Part shown: positions 1 to 5,935 of the stretch, piece by piece
How the letters are laid out: every line of letters starts with the position of its first letter
How positions within the stretch are numbered: the stretch's first letter is position 1
Source: an uncultured bacterium
GTDB taxonomy: Bacteria; Bacteroidota; Bacteroidia; Bacteroidales; Bacteroidaceae
Direction of reading: 5' to 3'
NCBI GenBank assembly: GCA_905215655.1
Contig: CAJMQT010000107.1
Location: 1-6,401, forward strand
DNA: 6,401 bases
Position numbers and translations under genes: made by a program
Notes under the pieces: model-generated
Told to the model about the DNA's origin: nothing
The model's input: only the letters and a program-made list of their open reading frames with translations
The model's database searches: none

Positions 1-69
1 GCACAGACATTTGGAACTCTCGTAACGAAAGCCTATGAATAATGCAGGTTAAAAGCGGATGAGCCGCAA

Positions 70-125
70 TTCTTCAATTCTTCAATCTTTCAATCTTTCA
101 ATTTTTCAATTTTTCAATTTTTCAA
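70..125. repeat. Seven-copy octamer tandem repeat upstream of aspS
   Basis: Seven consecutive 8-bp units were read directly: TTCTTCAA twice, TCTTTCAA twice, then TTTTTCAA three times, followed by a partial TTTTA. Every unit ends in TTCAA and only the first positions vary, so neighbouring copies are identical in blocks. The + strand has no G from 67 to 138. The array ends about 10 bp before the predicted -33 promoter element of aspS. It lies outside any gene. Low-complexity intergenic octamers or heptamers of this kind occur in Bacteroidales genomes, as far as I recall. Whether the copy number varies cannot be told from one sequence. Confidence 0.9.
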
Positions 126-135
126 TTTTAATAAA

Positions 136-167
136 TTTGGCTGTTTGCCTATTTATTTTTAATTTTG
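136..167 (+). promoter_or_regulatory. Predicted Bacteroidota-type promoter of aspS
   Basis: A TTTG at 136-139 (the -33 element) is separated by 20 bp from TAATTTTG at 160-167, a perfect match to the -7 consensus TAnnTTTG used by the Bacteroidota primary sigma factor. The spacing is what the consensus expects. Transcription would start near 171, giving a leader of about 25 nt before the aspS ATG at 197. No Shine-Dalgarno sequence precedes that ATG, only A-rich sequence, which is normal for this phylum. Confidence 0.7.
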
Positions 168-196
168 CATTAAAATAAAACAAACAACAAAATTCT

Positions 197-1963
197 ATGT
201 ATAGAACAAATACCTGCGGAGAGCTTAGACTCTCCGACGCCGGCAAAAAAGTGACACTTGCCGGATGGGTGCAGCGCATCCGCAAAATGGGCGGAATGAC
301 ATTCGTTGACTTGCGCGACCGATATGGACTGACACAGATCGTATTTAACGAAAACGATAATGCCGAACTCTGCGCAACGGCGAACAAACTGGGACGCGAA
401 TATTGCGTGCAGATTGAAGGCATCGTAAACGAGCGCGAGAGCAAAAACAAGAATATGCCGACCGGAGAAATAGAAATTGCTGCATCAGCACTCAACGTGT
501 TGAGCGACAGCCAGACTCCTCCATTCACAATAGAAGACAACACCGATGGCGGCGACGACATCAGAATGAAGTATCGCTACCTCGACCTGCGCCGCTCATG
601 CGTTCGCAAAAACCTTGAGCTGCGCCACCGTATGACCATCCTCATACGCAACTTCCTCGACTCAAAAGACTTTATCGAGGTAGAGACACCTATTCTTATA
701 GGCAGCACACCGGAAGGCGCCCGAGACTTTGTAGTGCCTTCAAGAATGAACCCCGGACAGTTTTATGCTCTGCCGCAAAGTCCTCAGACGCTGAAACAGC
801 TTCTCATGGTCAGCGGCTTCGACCGTTACTTCCAGATAGCAAAATGCTTCCGCGACGAAGACCTGCGCGCCGACCGCCAGCCCGAATTTACACAGATAGA
901 CTGCGAAATGTCGTTCGTAGATCAGGACGACGTTATAAATCTCTTTGAAGATATGGCTCGCCATCTGTTTAAAGAAGTGCGCGGAGTGGAACTGCCGGCA
1001 AAGTTACAGCAGATGACATGGCACGAGGCAATGCGCCGCTTCGGCAGCGACAAGCCCGATTTGCGTTTCGGCATGGAGTTTGTCGAACTGATGGACGTTC
1101 TTAAAGGTACGGGAGAATTCAGCGTGTTCAACGACGCCGAATACATCGGAGGTATCTGCGTGCCAGGTTGCGCCGGATATACAAGAAAGCAAATCGACCA
1201 GCTTACCGACTTTGTAAAGCGCCCGCAAGTAGGCGCCAAGGGCTTGGTATGGATAAAGTTCAATGAAGACGGAACAGTAAAAAGCAGCATAGACAAATTC
1301 TATACTCCGGAAGTTTTGCAGCAAGTAAAGGCTGTGACAGGAGCCAACGATGGCGACCTCGTCCTCATACTTAGCGGCGACAACGCAAACAAGACACGTG
1401 TTCAACTCTGCTCTCTGCGTCTTGAAATGGGTGACAGACTCAACCTGCGCGACAAAGACAAATTTGAATGTCTTTGGATTGTCGACTTCCCGCTCTTCGA
1501 GTGGAGCGATGAAGAGCAGCGACTCATGTCAACTCACCACCCCTTCACCATGCCCAATCCCGACGACATCCCTCTGCTTGAAACACAGCCGGAGAAAGTG
1601 CGCGCCAAAGCATACGACTTTGTATGCAACGGCATAGAGGTAGGCGGCGGCAGCCTGCGTATCCATGACGGACGTTTACAAGAACGTATGTTCAAAATCC
1701 TCGGCTTCACGCCGGAACGTGCAATGGCACAATTCGGATTCCTTATCAACGCCTTCAAATACGGCGCACCACCCCACGCCGGTCTGGCATTCGGTCTTGA
1801 CCGTTTCGTCTCGATAATGGCAGGACTTGACAGCATTCGTGACTGCATCGCGTTCCCGAAGAACAACAGCGGACGCGACGTGATGCTGGACGCTCCTTCT
1901 ACGCTCGACAACAAACAGTTAGACGAATTACAGATAAAGATTGACTTACATCAAGAGCCTTAA
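197..1963 (+). CDS. aspS: Aspartyl-tRNA synthetase
   Basis: This cytoplasmic class II synthetase charges tRNA-Asp with aspartate using ATP. The 588 residues match the bacterial family length of about 590. An OB-fold anticodon-binding domain spans roughly residues 1-110. The catalytic core follows, with the family segment GSTPEGARDF (169-178), aspartate-site sequence ALPQSPQTLKQLL (191-203), motif 2 around FRDEDLRADRQPEF (218-231), and motif 3 around GLAFGLDRF (529-537). The bacterial GAD insertion lies at about 300-420. Residue 31 is Met; at the aligned position, from memory, E. coli AspRS has Leu and the non-discriminating Pseudomonas enzyme has His. This suggests, but does not prove, a tRNA-Asp-specific enzyme. 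The start at 197 is supported by the N-terminal match to E. coli AspRS (TxxCGELRLS) and by the promoter just upstream. No strong terminator follows. Confidence 0.98.
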   Translation: MYRTNTCGELRLSDAGKKVTLAGWVQRIRKMGGMTFVDLRDRYGLTQIVFNENDNAELCATANKLGREYCVQIEGIVNERESKNKNMPTGEIEIAASALNVLSDSQTPPFTIEDNTDGGDDIRMKYRYLDLRRSCVRKNLELRHRMTILIRNFLDSKDFIEVETPILIGSTPEGARDFVVPSRMNPGQFYALPQSPQTLKQLLMVSGFDRYFQIAKCFRDEDLRADRQPEFTQIDCEMSFVDQDDVINLFEDMARHLFKEVRGVELPAKLQQMTWHEAMRRFGSDKPDLRFGMEFVELMDVLKGTGEFSVFNDAEYIGGICVPGCAGYTRKQIDQLTDFVKRPQVGAKGLVWIKFNEDGTVKSSIDKFYTPEVLQQVKAVTGANDGDLVLILSGDNANKTRVQLCSLRLEMGDRLNLRDKDKFECLWIVDFPLFEWSDEEQRLMSTHHPFTMPNPDDIPLLETQPEKVRAKAYDFVCNGIEVGGGSLRIHDGRLQERMFKILGFTPERAMAQFGFLINAFKYGAPPHAGLAFGLDRFVSIMAGLDSIRDCIAFPKNNSGRDVMLDAPSTLDNKQLDELQIKIDLHQEP

Positions 1964-2036
1964 TGATTTTTATCAAAAAAGCGCATGTTTAGTTTTAAAT
2001 TATCTTAAAATTAATATTTCGTCTTAAATATATTGT

Positions 2037-2044
2037 TATATTTG
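2037..2044 (+). promoter_or_regulatory. Predicted -7 promoter element for the basic winged-helix gene
   Basis: TATATTTG is a perfect match to the Bacteroidota -7 consensus TAnnTTTG. At the expected -33 distance there is no TTTG; the closest is TTTC at 2017-2020, with a short 16-bp gap, so the upstream half is weak. The predicted transcription start is near 2048, leaving a leader of about 57 nt. The downstream sequence (TTTGCATCAAAAT) closely resembles that after the aspS -7 box (TTTGCATTAAAAT). Confidence 0.55.
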
Positions 2045-2045
2045 C

Positions 2046-2096
2046 ATCAAAATTTAAAAGATTGTTGTTCAGAGGGATACAATCTGAAATTTTGAT
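2046..2096 (+). promoter_or_regulatory. Leader hairpin (two nested perfect inverted repeats) in the 5' UTR
   Basis: ATCAAAATTT (2046-2055) is the exact reverse complement of AAATTTTGAT (2087-2096). Nested inside, AGATTGT (2059-2065) is the exact reverse complement of ACAATCT (2079-2085). In RNA this gives a 10-bp outer stem, a small asymmetric internal loop (AAA against G), a 7-bp inner stem, and a 13-nt loop (2066-2078) containing AGAGGG. It begins at about the predicted transcription start and ends 8 nt before the ATG at 2105. It lacks the GC-rich stem and U-run of a terminator, so a 5' stabiliser, a protein-binding site for autoregulation, or another leader element are the likelier readings. 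The structure is seen; the role is inferred. Confidence 0.6.
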
Positions 2097-2104
2097 TTAA
2101 AATT

Positions 2105-2401
2105 ATGACAGAAAAGAAAGTAACAGTTAAGAAGGCTGCCACAACAAAGACAGCAGAGAAGAAAGCTGCTGCCCCCAAGAAATGCGCAGCAAAGAAAGTA
2201 GTTTTCGACATCAATGCGGAAACAGTTGGTTTCAAAGCCGGAGATGTTTATCAGGCACTGGCTACTGCTGAGAAACCTTTGAGCGTAGCAGAAATCGCAA
2301 AGGCAGCAAAGATTACCAACGAGGAAACACTGCTCGGTATGGGCTGGCTCTTCAAAGAGGGTAAGATTAAGGATGCAGAGAACAAGATTACATTGGCTTA
2401 A
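2105..2401 (+). CDS. Small winged-helix protein (DUF2582-like) with histone-H1-like basic tail
   Basis: The product is a 98-residue predicted DNA-binding protein. Residues 1-31 form a Lys/Ala-rich tail (11 Lys and 8 Ala in 31) with KKAA and PKK-type repeats, resembling bacterial histone-H1-like tails and probably disordered. Residues about 35-98 form a compact domain: helix AGDVYQALAT, helix LSVAEIAKAAK (the likely helix-turn-helix entry), helix NEETLLGMGWLFKEGK, then a short wing-like end DAENKITLA. This matches, from memory, the DUF2582 winged-helix family of Bacteroidota. There is no signal peptide or membrane segment, so it should be cytoplasmic, and a nucleoid-associated role is plausible but inferred. 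The gene has its own -7 box, a structured leader and a strong terminator, so it looks like a separately transcribed gene. One Cys (27) lies in the tail. The exact target is unknown. Confidence 0.85.
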   Translation: MTEKKVTVKKAATTKTAEKKAAAPKKCAAKKVVFDINAETVGFKAGDVYQALATAEKPLSVAEIAKAAKITNEETLLGMGWLFKEGKIKDAENKITLA

Positions 2402-2419
2402 TCTATAAGATTTGATATT

Positions 2420-2458
2420 AAAAAGGGCTGGTAAATTTATGCTTACCGGTCCTTTTTT
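2420..2458 (+). terminator. Strong intrinsic terminator after the basic winged-helix gene
   Basis: A 15-bp stem pairs 2420-2434 (AAAAAGGGCTGGTAA) with 2443-2457 (TTACCGGTCCTTTTT), using two G-U wobbles, around an 8-nt loop (2435-2442), and ends in a run of six T. It starts 19 bp after the stop codon at 2399-2401. The A-run on the 5' side means it could also act in the reverse direction. The next gene starts only 12 bp beyond it, so that gene depends on read-through or an unrecognised promoter. Confidence 0.92.
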
Positions 2459-2469
2459 AATAATAACTT

Positions 2470-2802
2470 ATGAATTACGAGCGCGAGATACTGTTTGTAC
2501 TTAACGAGGCAGGAACGAAAGGACTGAGTGTAAAAAAGATTGCCCGACATGTCTTTAACAGTCGTAACAGCCTTTTTGACAACGTGTCTTTCGACGAAGT
2601 TCATCATTACGTTGCCTCCTATCTCAACCGTAGCTACCGTCAAAACGAACCGACGGTAGAACGGACGGATGTTCGCGGGGTTTACAGAATTTGCTTATCG
2701 ACGTACAATCACCGACAACTGCAATTCGACTTCAAAGACCCTGACGAGAAAGAAGAAAAAGAAAACACGACGACAGAAGACAAATCACTGTCTCTGTTCT
2801 GA
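2470..2802 (+). CDS. Predicted small winged-helix protein with acidic tail and SLSLF C-terminus
   Basis: I do not recognise this 110-residue protein by name. Residues 1-75 have the layout of a HARE-HTH/RNAP-delta-type winged helix: helix NYEREILFVLNEAG (2-15), helix LSVKKIARHVFN (19-30), helix FDEVHHYVASYLNRS (41-55), then a hairpin-like wing PTVERTDVRGVYRI (61-74) resembling the family's F-x-R-x-G-x-Y ending. Residues 89-105 are a charged, Glu/Asp/Lys-rich linker. The last five residues, SLSLF, match four of five positions of the sliding-clamp-binding consensus QL(S/D)LF; a second aromatic patch, QLQFDF, lies at 83-88. The start at 2470 leaves an A/T-rich leader after the preceding terminator and includes the whole first helix. 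No signal peptide is seen. Function in transcription, replication or repair is inference. The gene appears intact and conserved in style, so it is probably real. Confidence 0.8.
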   Translation: MNYEREILFVLNEAGTKGLSVKKIARHVFNSRNSLFDNVSFDEVHHYVASYLNRSYRQNEPTVERTDVRGVYRICLSTYNHRQLQFDFKDPDEKEEKENTTTEDKSLSLF

Positions 2803-2888
2803 CAATAAAGCCACCGGCAGGCATTATAACAGCCGGGCACAGACGGAATATCGGCATCTGTCAAAACAAACTTGCTTTAAATACTGAT

Positions 2889-2911
2889 AACAGATATTCG
2901 TTCTGTTTTTA
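2889..2911 (+). terminator. Possible weak terminator or operator hairpin upstream of xylB
   Basis: AACAGA (2889-2894) is the exact reverse complement of TCTGTT (2902-2907), with a 7-nt loop and further T residues to 2910. As a terminator for the gene ending at 2802 it is weak, with only two G-C pairs. It could instead be a regulatory dyad for the xyl operon, whose first ATG is 31 bp downstream. No convincing TAnnTTTG box was found in 2803-2941. Confidence 0.3.
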
Positions 2912-2941
2912 TAATACTATGAACCGTTAAACATTATAACT

Positions 2942-4450
2942 ATGGTCGGAAGATATCTATTAGGCATCGACGTAGGCAGCTCATCCGTAAAGGCGTCATT
3001 AGTCAACGCTGACAGCGGCGAGTGCGTTGCATCTGCCTTCTATCCCGAAAAAGAAGCACCCATTATCGCAGTAAAAGCCGGTTGGGCGGAGCAAGACCCT
3101 CAGATGTGGTGGGACAACACAAAGCTCAGTATCAAGAAAGTTATGATCGACGCCTCCGTAAAAGGTGAAGATATTGCCGCAATCGGAATATCTTACCAGA
3201 TGCACGGACTTGTCTGCGTGGATAAAGATAACAAGGTGTTGCGTCCTTCAATAATATGGTGCGACTCGCGCGCAGTTCCCTACGGCGAGAAGGCATTTGA
3301 AGAACTCGGATCCGACAAGTGCTTGGGCAGTCTGCTCAATTCTCCGGGCAACTTCACGGCGGCAAAATTGGCTTGGGTGAAAGATAACGAACCGGAGTTG
3401 TTTGAACGGATACACAAGATAATGCTCCCCGGAGATTACATCGCAATGCGACTGAGTGGCGTTGTAAATACGACAATCAGTGGTCTGAGCGAAGGCATGT
3501 TCTGGGATTTCAAGAAGAAAGATACGGCAGACTTCCTGCTCGATTACTTCGGATTTGACAAAAACCTCATTGCGGACATCGTGCCGACATTCTGCGTTCA
3601 GAGCGAAGTTAGTAACGCGGTTGCCGACGAACTGGGCTTAAAAGAAGGCACGCCGATAAGTTACAGAGCCGGCGACCAACCAAATAACGCGCTAAGCCTC
3701 AACGTCTTCAACCCTGGAGAGATAGCCTCGACAGCCGGAACATCCGGCGTTGTCTACGGCGTTTTAGGCGAAGTAAACTACGATACCAAAAGTAGAGTAA
3801 ACACATTTGCCCACGTAAATTACACAAAAGACACAGACCGACTCGGAGTTTTGCTCTGCATTAACGGCACGGGAATACTTAATGCGTGGATACGCCGCAA
3901 CATAGCACCGGAGGGAATATCTTATTCAGACATGAACGAGATGACCGCATCCGTGCCGATTGGCAGCGACGGTGTTCAGATCATACCTTTCGGCAACGGT
4001 GCCGAACGTGTGCTGGAAAATAAAGAAACAGGCTGTTCGATACATGGAATAAACTTCAACAAGCACGGCAAGGCGCATATCATGCGGGCAGCGCAGGAAG
4101 GAATAGTGTTCAGTTTCTGTTACGGAATGGAAATCATGCAGCAAATGGGTATGGATATTCATAAAATCCATGCCGGACGTGCAAACATGTTTTTGAGCGA
4201 GCTGTTCCGCAACACGCTTGCCGGAGTGAGCGGTGCCACCATCGAACTATATGAAACGGACGGTAGCGTGGGAGCCGCAAAAGGTGCCGGCATGGGCTGC
4301 GGAATATATAAAGACCACGACGAGGCTTTCGCAACGCTCAAAAAACTTACTGTAATAGAGCCAGACGAGAGTCACAGAGCCGAATATCTGCATGCTTATG
4401 CACAATGGAAAGAAAAGTTACACAGAATTATCTCTGACAAGACGAGATAA
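2942..4450 (+). CDS. xylB: D-xylulokinase
   Basis: XylB phosphorylates D-xylulose with ATP to D-xylulose 5-phosphate, which enters the pentose phosphate pathway; it is cytoplasmic. The 502 residues fit the FGGY carbohydrate kinase family. Visible landmarks are the N-terminal nucleotide-binding loop LLGIDVGSSSVKASL (6-20, Asp10), the xylulokinase-typical QMHG (86-89), IIWCDSR (104-110), the FGGY segment NFTAAKLAWVK (137-147), AGDQPNNA (243-250) with the probable catalytic base Asp245, the phosphate-binding IASTAGTSGVVYG (261-273), and the C-terminal GSVGAAKGAGMG (441-452). QMHG and the xylA neighbour favour xylulose over other FGGY substrates such as glycerol, gluconate or ribulose. The start codon is followed directly by the conserved first strand, so an upstream start is unneeded. 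xylA follows after 42 bp on the same strand, implying a single transcript. Confidence 0.96.
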   Translation: MVGRYLLGIDVGSSSVKASLVNADSGECVASAFYPEKEAPIIAVKAGWAEQDPQMWWDNTKLSIKKVMIDASVKGEDIAAIGISYQMHGLVCVDKDNKVLRPSIIWCDSRAVPYGEKAFEELGSDKCLGSLLNSPGNFTAAKLAWVKDNEPELFERIHKIMLPGDYIAMRLSGVVNTTISGLSEGMFWDFKKKDTADFLLDYFGFDKNLIADIVPTFCVQSEVSNAVADELGLKEGTPISYRAGDQPNNALSLNVFNPGEIASTAGTSGVVYGVLGEVNYDTKSRVNTFAHVNYTKDTDRLGVLLCINGTGILNAWIRRNIAPEGISYSDMNEMTASVPIGSDGVQIIPFGNGAERVLENKETGCSIHGINFNKHGKAHIMRAAQEGIVFSFCYGMEIMQQMGMDIHKIHAGRANMFLSELFRNTLAGVSGATIELYETDGSVGAAKGAGMGCGIYKDHDEAFATLKKLTVIEPDESHRAEYLHAYAQWKEKLHRIISDKTR

Positions 4451-4492
4451 ATTTGTTTAATGAAATATTTAACCTTATAAATCCAAACAATT

Positions 4493-5809
4493 ATGGCAAA
4501 AGAGTATTTTCCTCAAATAGGAAAGATTAAATTTGAGGGTAAAGACAGTAAGAACCCTATGGCGTTCCACTATTATGACGCAGAAAAAGTTATAATGGGC
4601 AAACCTATGAAAGACTGGCTGAAATTCGCTATGGCATGGTGGCACACACTTTGCGCAGAAGGCGGCGACCAGTTTGGCGGCGGAACAAAGAAATTTCCTT
4701 GGAACGTAAACACCGACAAGGTACAGGCTGCTAAGGACAAAGCTGACGCAGGCTTTGAAATCATGCAGAAAATAGGCATCGAATATTATTGTTTCCACGA
4801 TGTTGACCTTTGCACCGAGGCTGACACTATCGAAGAATACGAAGCAAACCTGAAAGAGGTTGTCGCTTACCTGAAACAGAAACAGGCAGAAACGGGCATC
4901 AAACTTCTTTGGGGCACGGCAAACGTTTTCGGACATGCACGTTACATGAACGGTGCGGCAACAAACCCCGACTTTGACGTTGTAGCTCGTGCTGCCGTTC
5001 AAATAAAGAACGCCATCGACGCAACAATCGAACTCGGAGGTTCAAATTACGTATTCTGGGGCGGTCGCGAAGGTTATATGAGCCTGCTCAACACTGACCA
5101 AAAACGTGAGAAAGAGCATCTTGCAACAATGCTTACAATAGCTCGCGACTATGCTCGCGCCAAGGGCTTTAAAGGCACATTCCTCATCGAGCCGAAACCG
5201 ATGGAACCGACAAAACACCAATATGACGTTGACACGGAGACTGTTGTCGGCTTCCTTAAAGCACACGGACTCGACAAAGACTTCAAAGTCAACATTGAAG
5301 TTAACCACGCGACACTTGCAGGACATACGTTCGAGCATGAGTTGGCGGTAGCCGTTGATAACGGAATGCTCGGTTCGATTGACGCCAACCGCGGTGACTA
5401 TCAGAACGGATGGGATACCGACCAGTTCCCGATTGACAACTACGAACTGACCCAGGCAATGATGCAAATCATACGAAACGGAGGTCTCGGAAACGGCGGA
5501 ACAAACTTTGACGCCAAGACACGTCGTAACTCAACCGACCTTGAAGATATCTTTATCGCTCACATCGCCGGTATGGATGCAATGGCACGCGCATTGGAAA
5601 ACGCTGCCGAACTTATCGAAAACTCTCCTATCTGCGACATGCTGAAAGAGCGTTACGCTTCTTTCGACGCTGGCAAAGGCAAGGAATTCGAAGACGGCAA
5701 ACTCACTCTTGAAGATGTTGTGGCATACGCCAAGACAAATGGTGAACCGAAACAGACATCAGGCAAGCAGGAGCTTTACGAGGCAATCGTAAACATGTAT
5801 TGCAAGTAA
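4493..5809 (+). CDS. xylA: D-xylose isomerase (class II)
   Basis: XylA interconverts D-xylose and D-xylulose using two divalent metal ions, as a cytoplasmic, probably tetrameric TIM-barrel enzyme, and feeds XylB. The 438 residues and N-terminal extension fit class II. All expected active-site residues are visible, each one position later than in E. coli XylA: His102 and Asp105 in FHDVD, Glu233 and Lys235 in LIEPKPMEP, Glu269 and His272 in NIEVNHATLAGH, Asp297 in SIDANRGD, Asp308 and Asp310 in NGWDTDQF, and Asp340 in GGTNFDAKTRR. From memory, the sequence is very close to Bacteroidales enzymes and strikingly close to that of the anaerobic fungus Piromyces, for example at the N-terminus MAKEYFPQI and near the C-terminus QTSGKQELYEAIV. 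The gene has no separate promoter that I can see. A structured element lies just after it. Confidence 0.98.
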   Translation: MAKEYFPQIGKIKFEGKDSKNPMAFHYYDAEKVIMGKPMKDWLKFAMAWWHTLCAEGGDQFGGGTKKFPWNVNTDKVQAAKDKADAGFEIMQKIGIEYYCFHDVDLCTEADTIEEYEANLKEVVAYLKQKQAETGIKLLWGTANVFGHARYMNGAATNPDFDVVARAAVQIKNAIDATIELGGSNYVFWGGREGYMSLLNTDQKREKEHLATMLTIARDYARAKGFKGTFLIEPKPMEPTKHQYDVDTETVVGFLKAHGLDKDFKVNIEVNHATLAGHTFEHELAVAVDNGMLGSIDANRGDYQNGWDTDQFPIDNYELTQAMMQIIRNGGLGNGGTNFDAKTRRNSTDLEDIFIAHIAGMDAMARALENAAELIENSPICDMLKERYASFDAGKGKEFEDGKLTLEDVVAYAKTNGEPKQTSGKQELYEAIVNMYCK

Positions 5810-5824
5810 AACAGTTACAAAACA

Positions 5825-5874
5825 ACGAGTTGACATGTCAACGAGCCGAAATGCTTGTTTTCCTGTCAACTCGT
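5825..5874. promoter_or_regulatory. Structured inverted-repeat element between xylA and the DUF1573 gene
   Basis: ACGAGTTGACA (5825-5835) is the exact reverse complement of TGTCAACTCGT (5864-5874). The left arm also belongs to a perfect 14-bp palindrome, GTTGACATGTCAAC (5829-5842). Between the outer arms, AACGAGC (5840-5846) pairs with GCTTGTT (5853-5859) with one G-U wobble around a 6-nt loop. CAACGAG is also directly repeated (5823-5829, 5839-5845). As RNA, this makes an 11-bp outer stem topped by a 7-bp stem, or alternatively a small hairpin in the palindrome. No U-run follows closely, so it is not a typical intrinsic terminator. It may be a 3'-end stabiliser for the xyl transcript, or three TGTCAAC half-sites for a DNA-binding regulator. 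The structure is observed and the role inferred. Confidence 0.7.
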
Positions 5875-5935
5875 AAACATATTTACTTGCATTTTCCCGA
5901 CTCGTCCACAAAACAAAGAAACAACAAAATAGAAA

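Noticed and set aside
1..42. Possible 3' end of an upstream gene (frame 1 stays open to the TAA at 40-42; frame 3 to a TGA at 36-38)
   Set aside because: Only about a dozen codons are visible, more than one frame stays open, and no residues are recognisable, so no gene can be supported.
55..67. GCGG-ATGAG-CCGC hairpin followed by T-rich sequence, a possible terminator of an upstream gene
   Set aside because: The stem is only 4 bp and the following sequence is the octamer repeat, with no real U-run.
106..561. Long reverse-strand open frame overlapping the start of aspS
   Set aside because: It covers the octamer repeat and the aspS promoter and lies antisense to a certain gene, with no recognisable domain.
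1963..1990. Possible terminator after aspS (TGAT-TTTT-ATCA and an A-run)
   Set aside because: The only stem is 4 bp and AT-rich; no intrinsic terminator can be supported there.
2814..2836. CCGGC...GCCGG inverted repeat after the acidic-tailed winged-helix gene
   Set aside because: It is a 5-bp stem with a 13-nt loop and no U-run, too weak to call a terminator.
2895..2902. TATTCGTT as a -7 box for xylB with TTGC at 2872 as -33
   Set aside because: The spacing fits but the box differs from TAnnTTTG at three positions and overlaps the hairpin at 2889-2907.
4475..5002. 175-codon reverse-strand open frame over the xylA start
   Set aside because: It is antisense to the highly conserved xylA, and its translation shows no family motif; the length reflects codon bias of the real gene.
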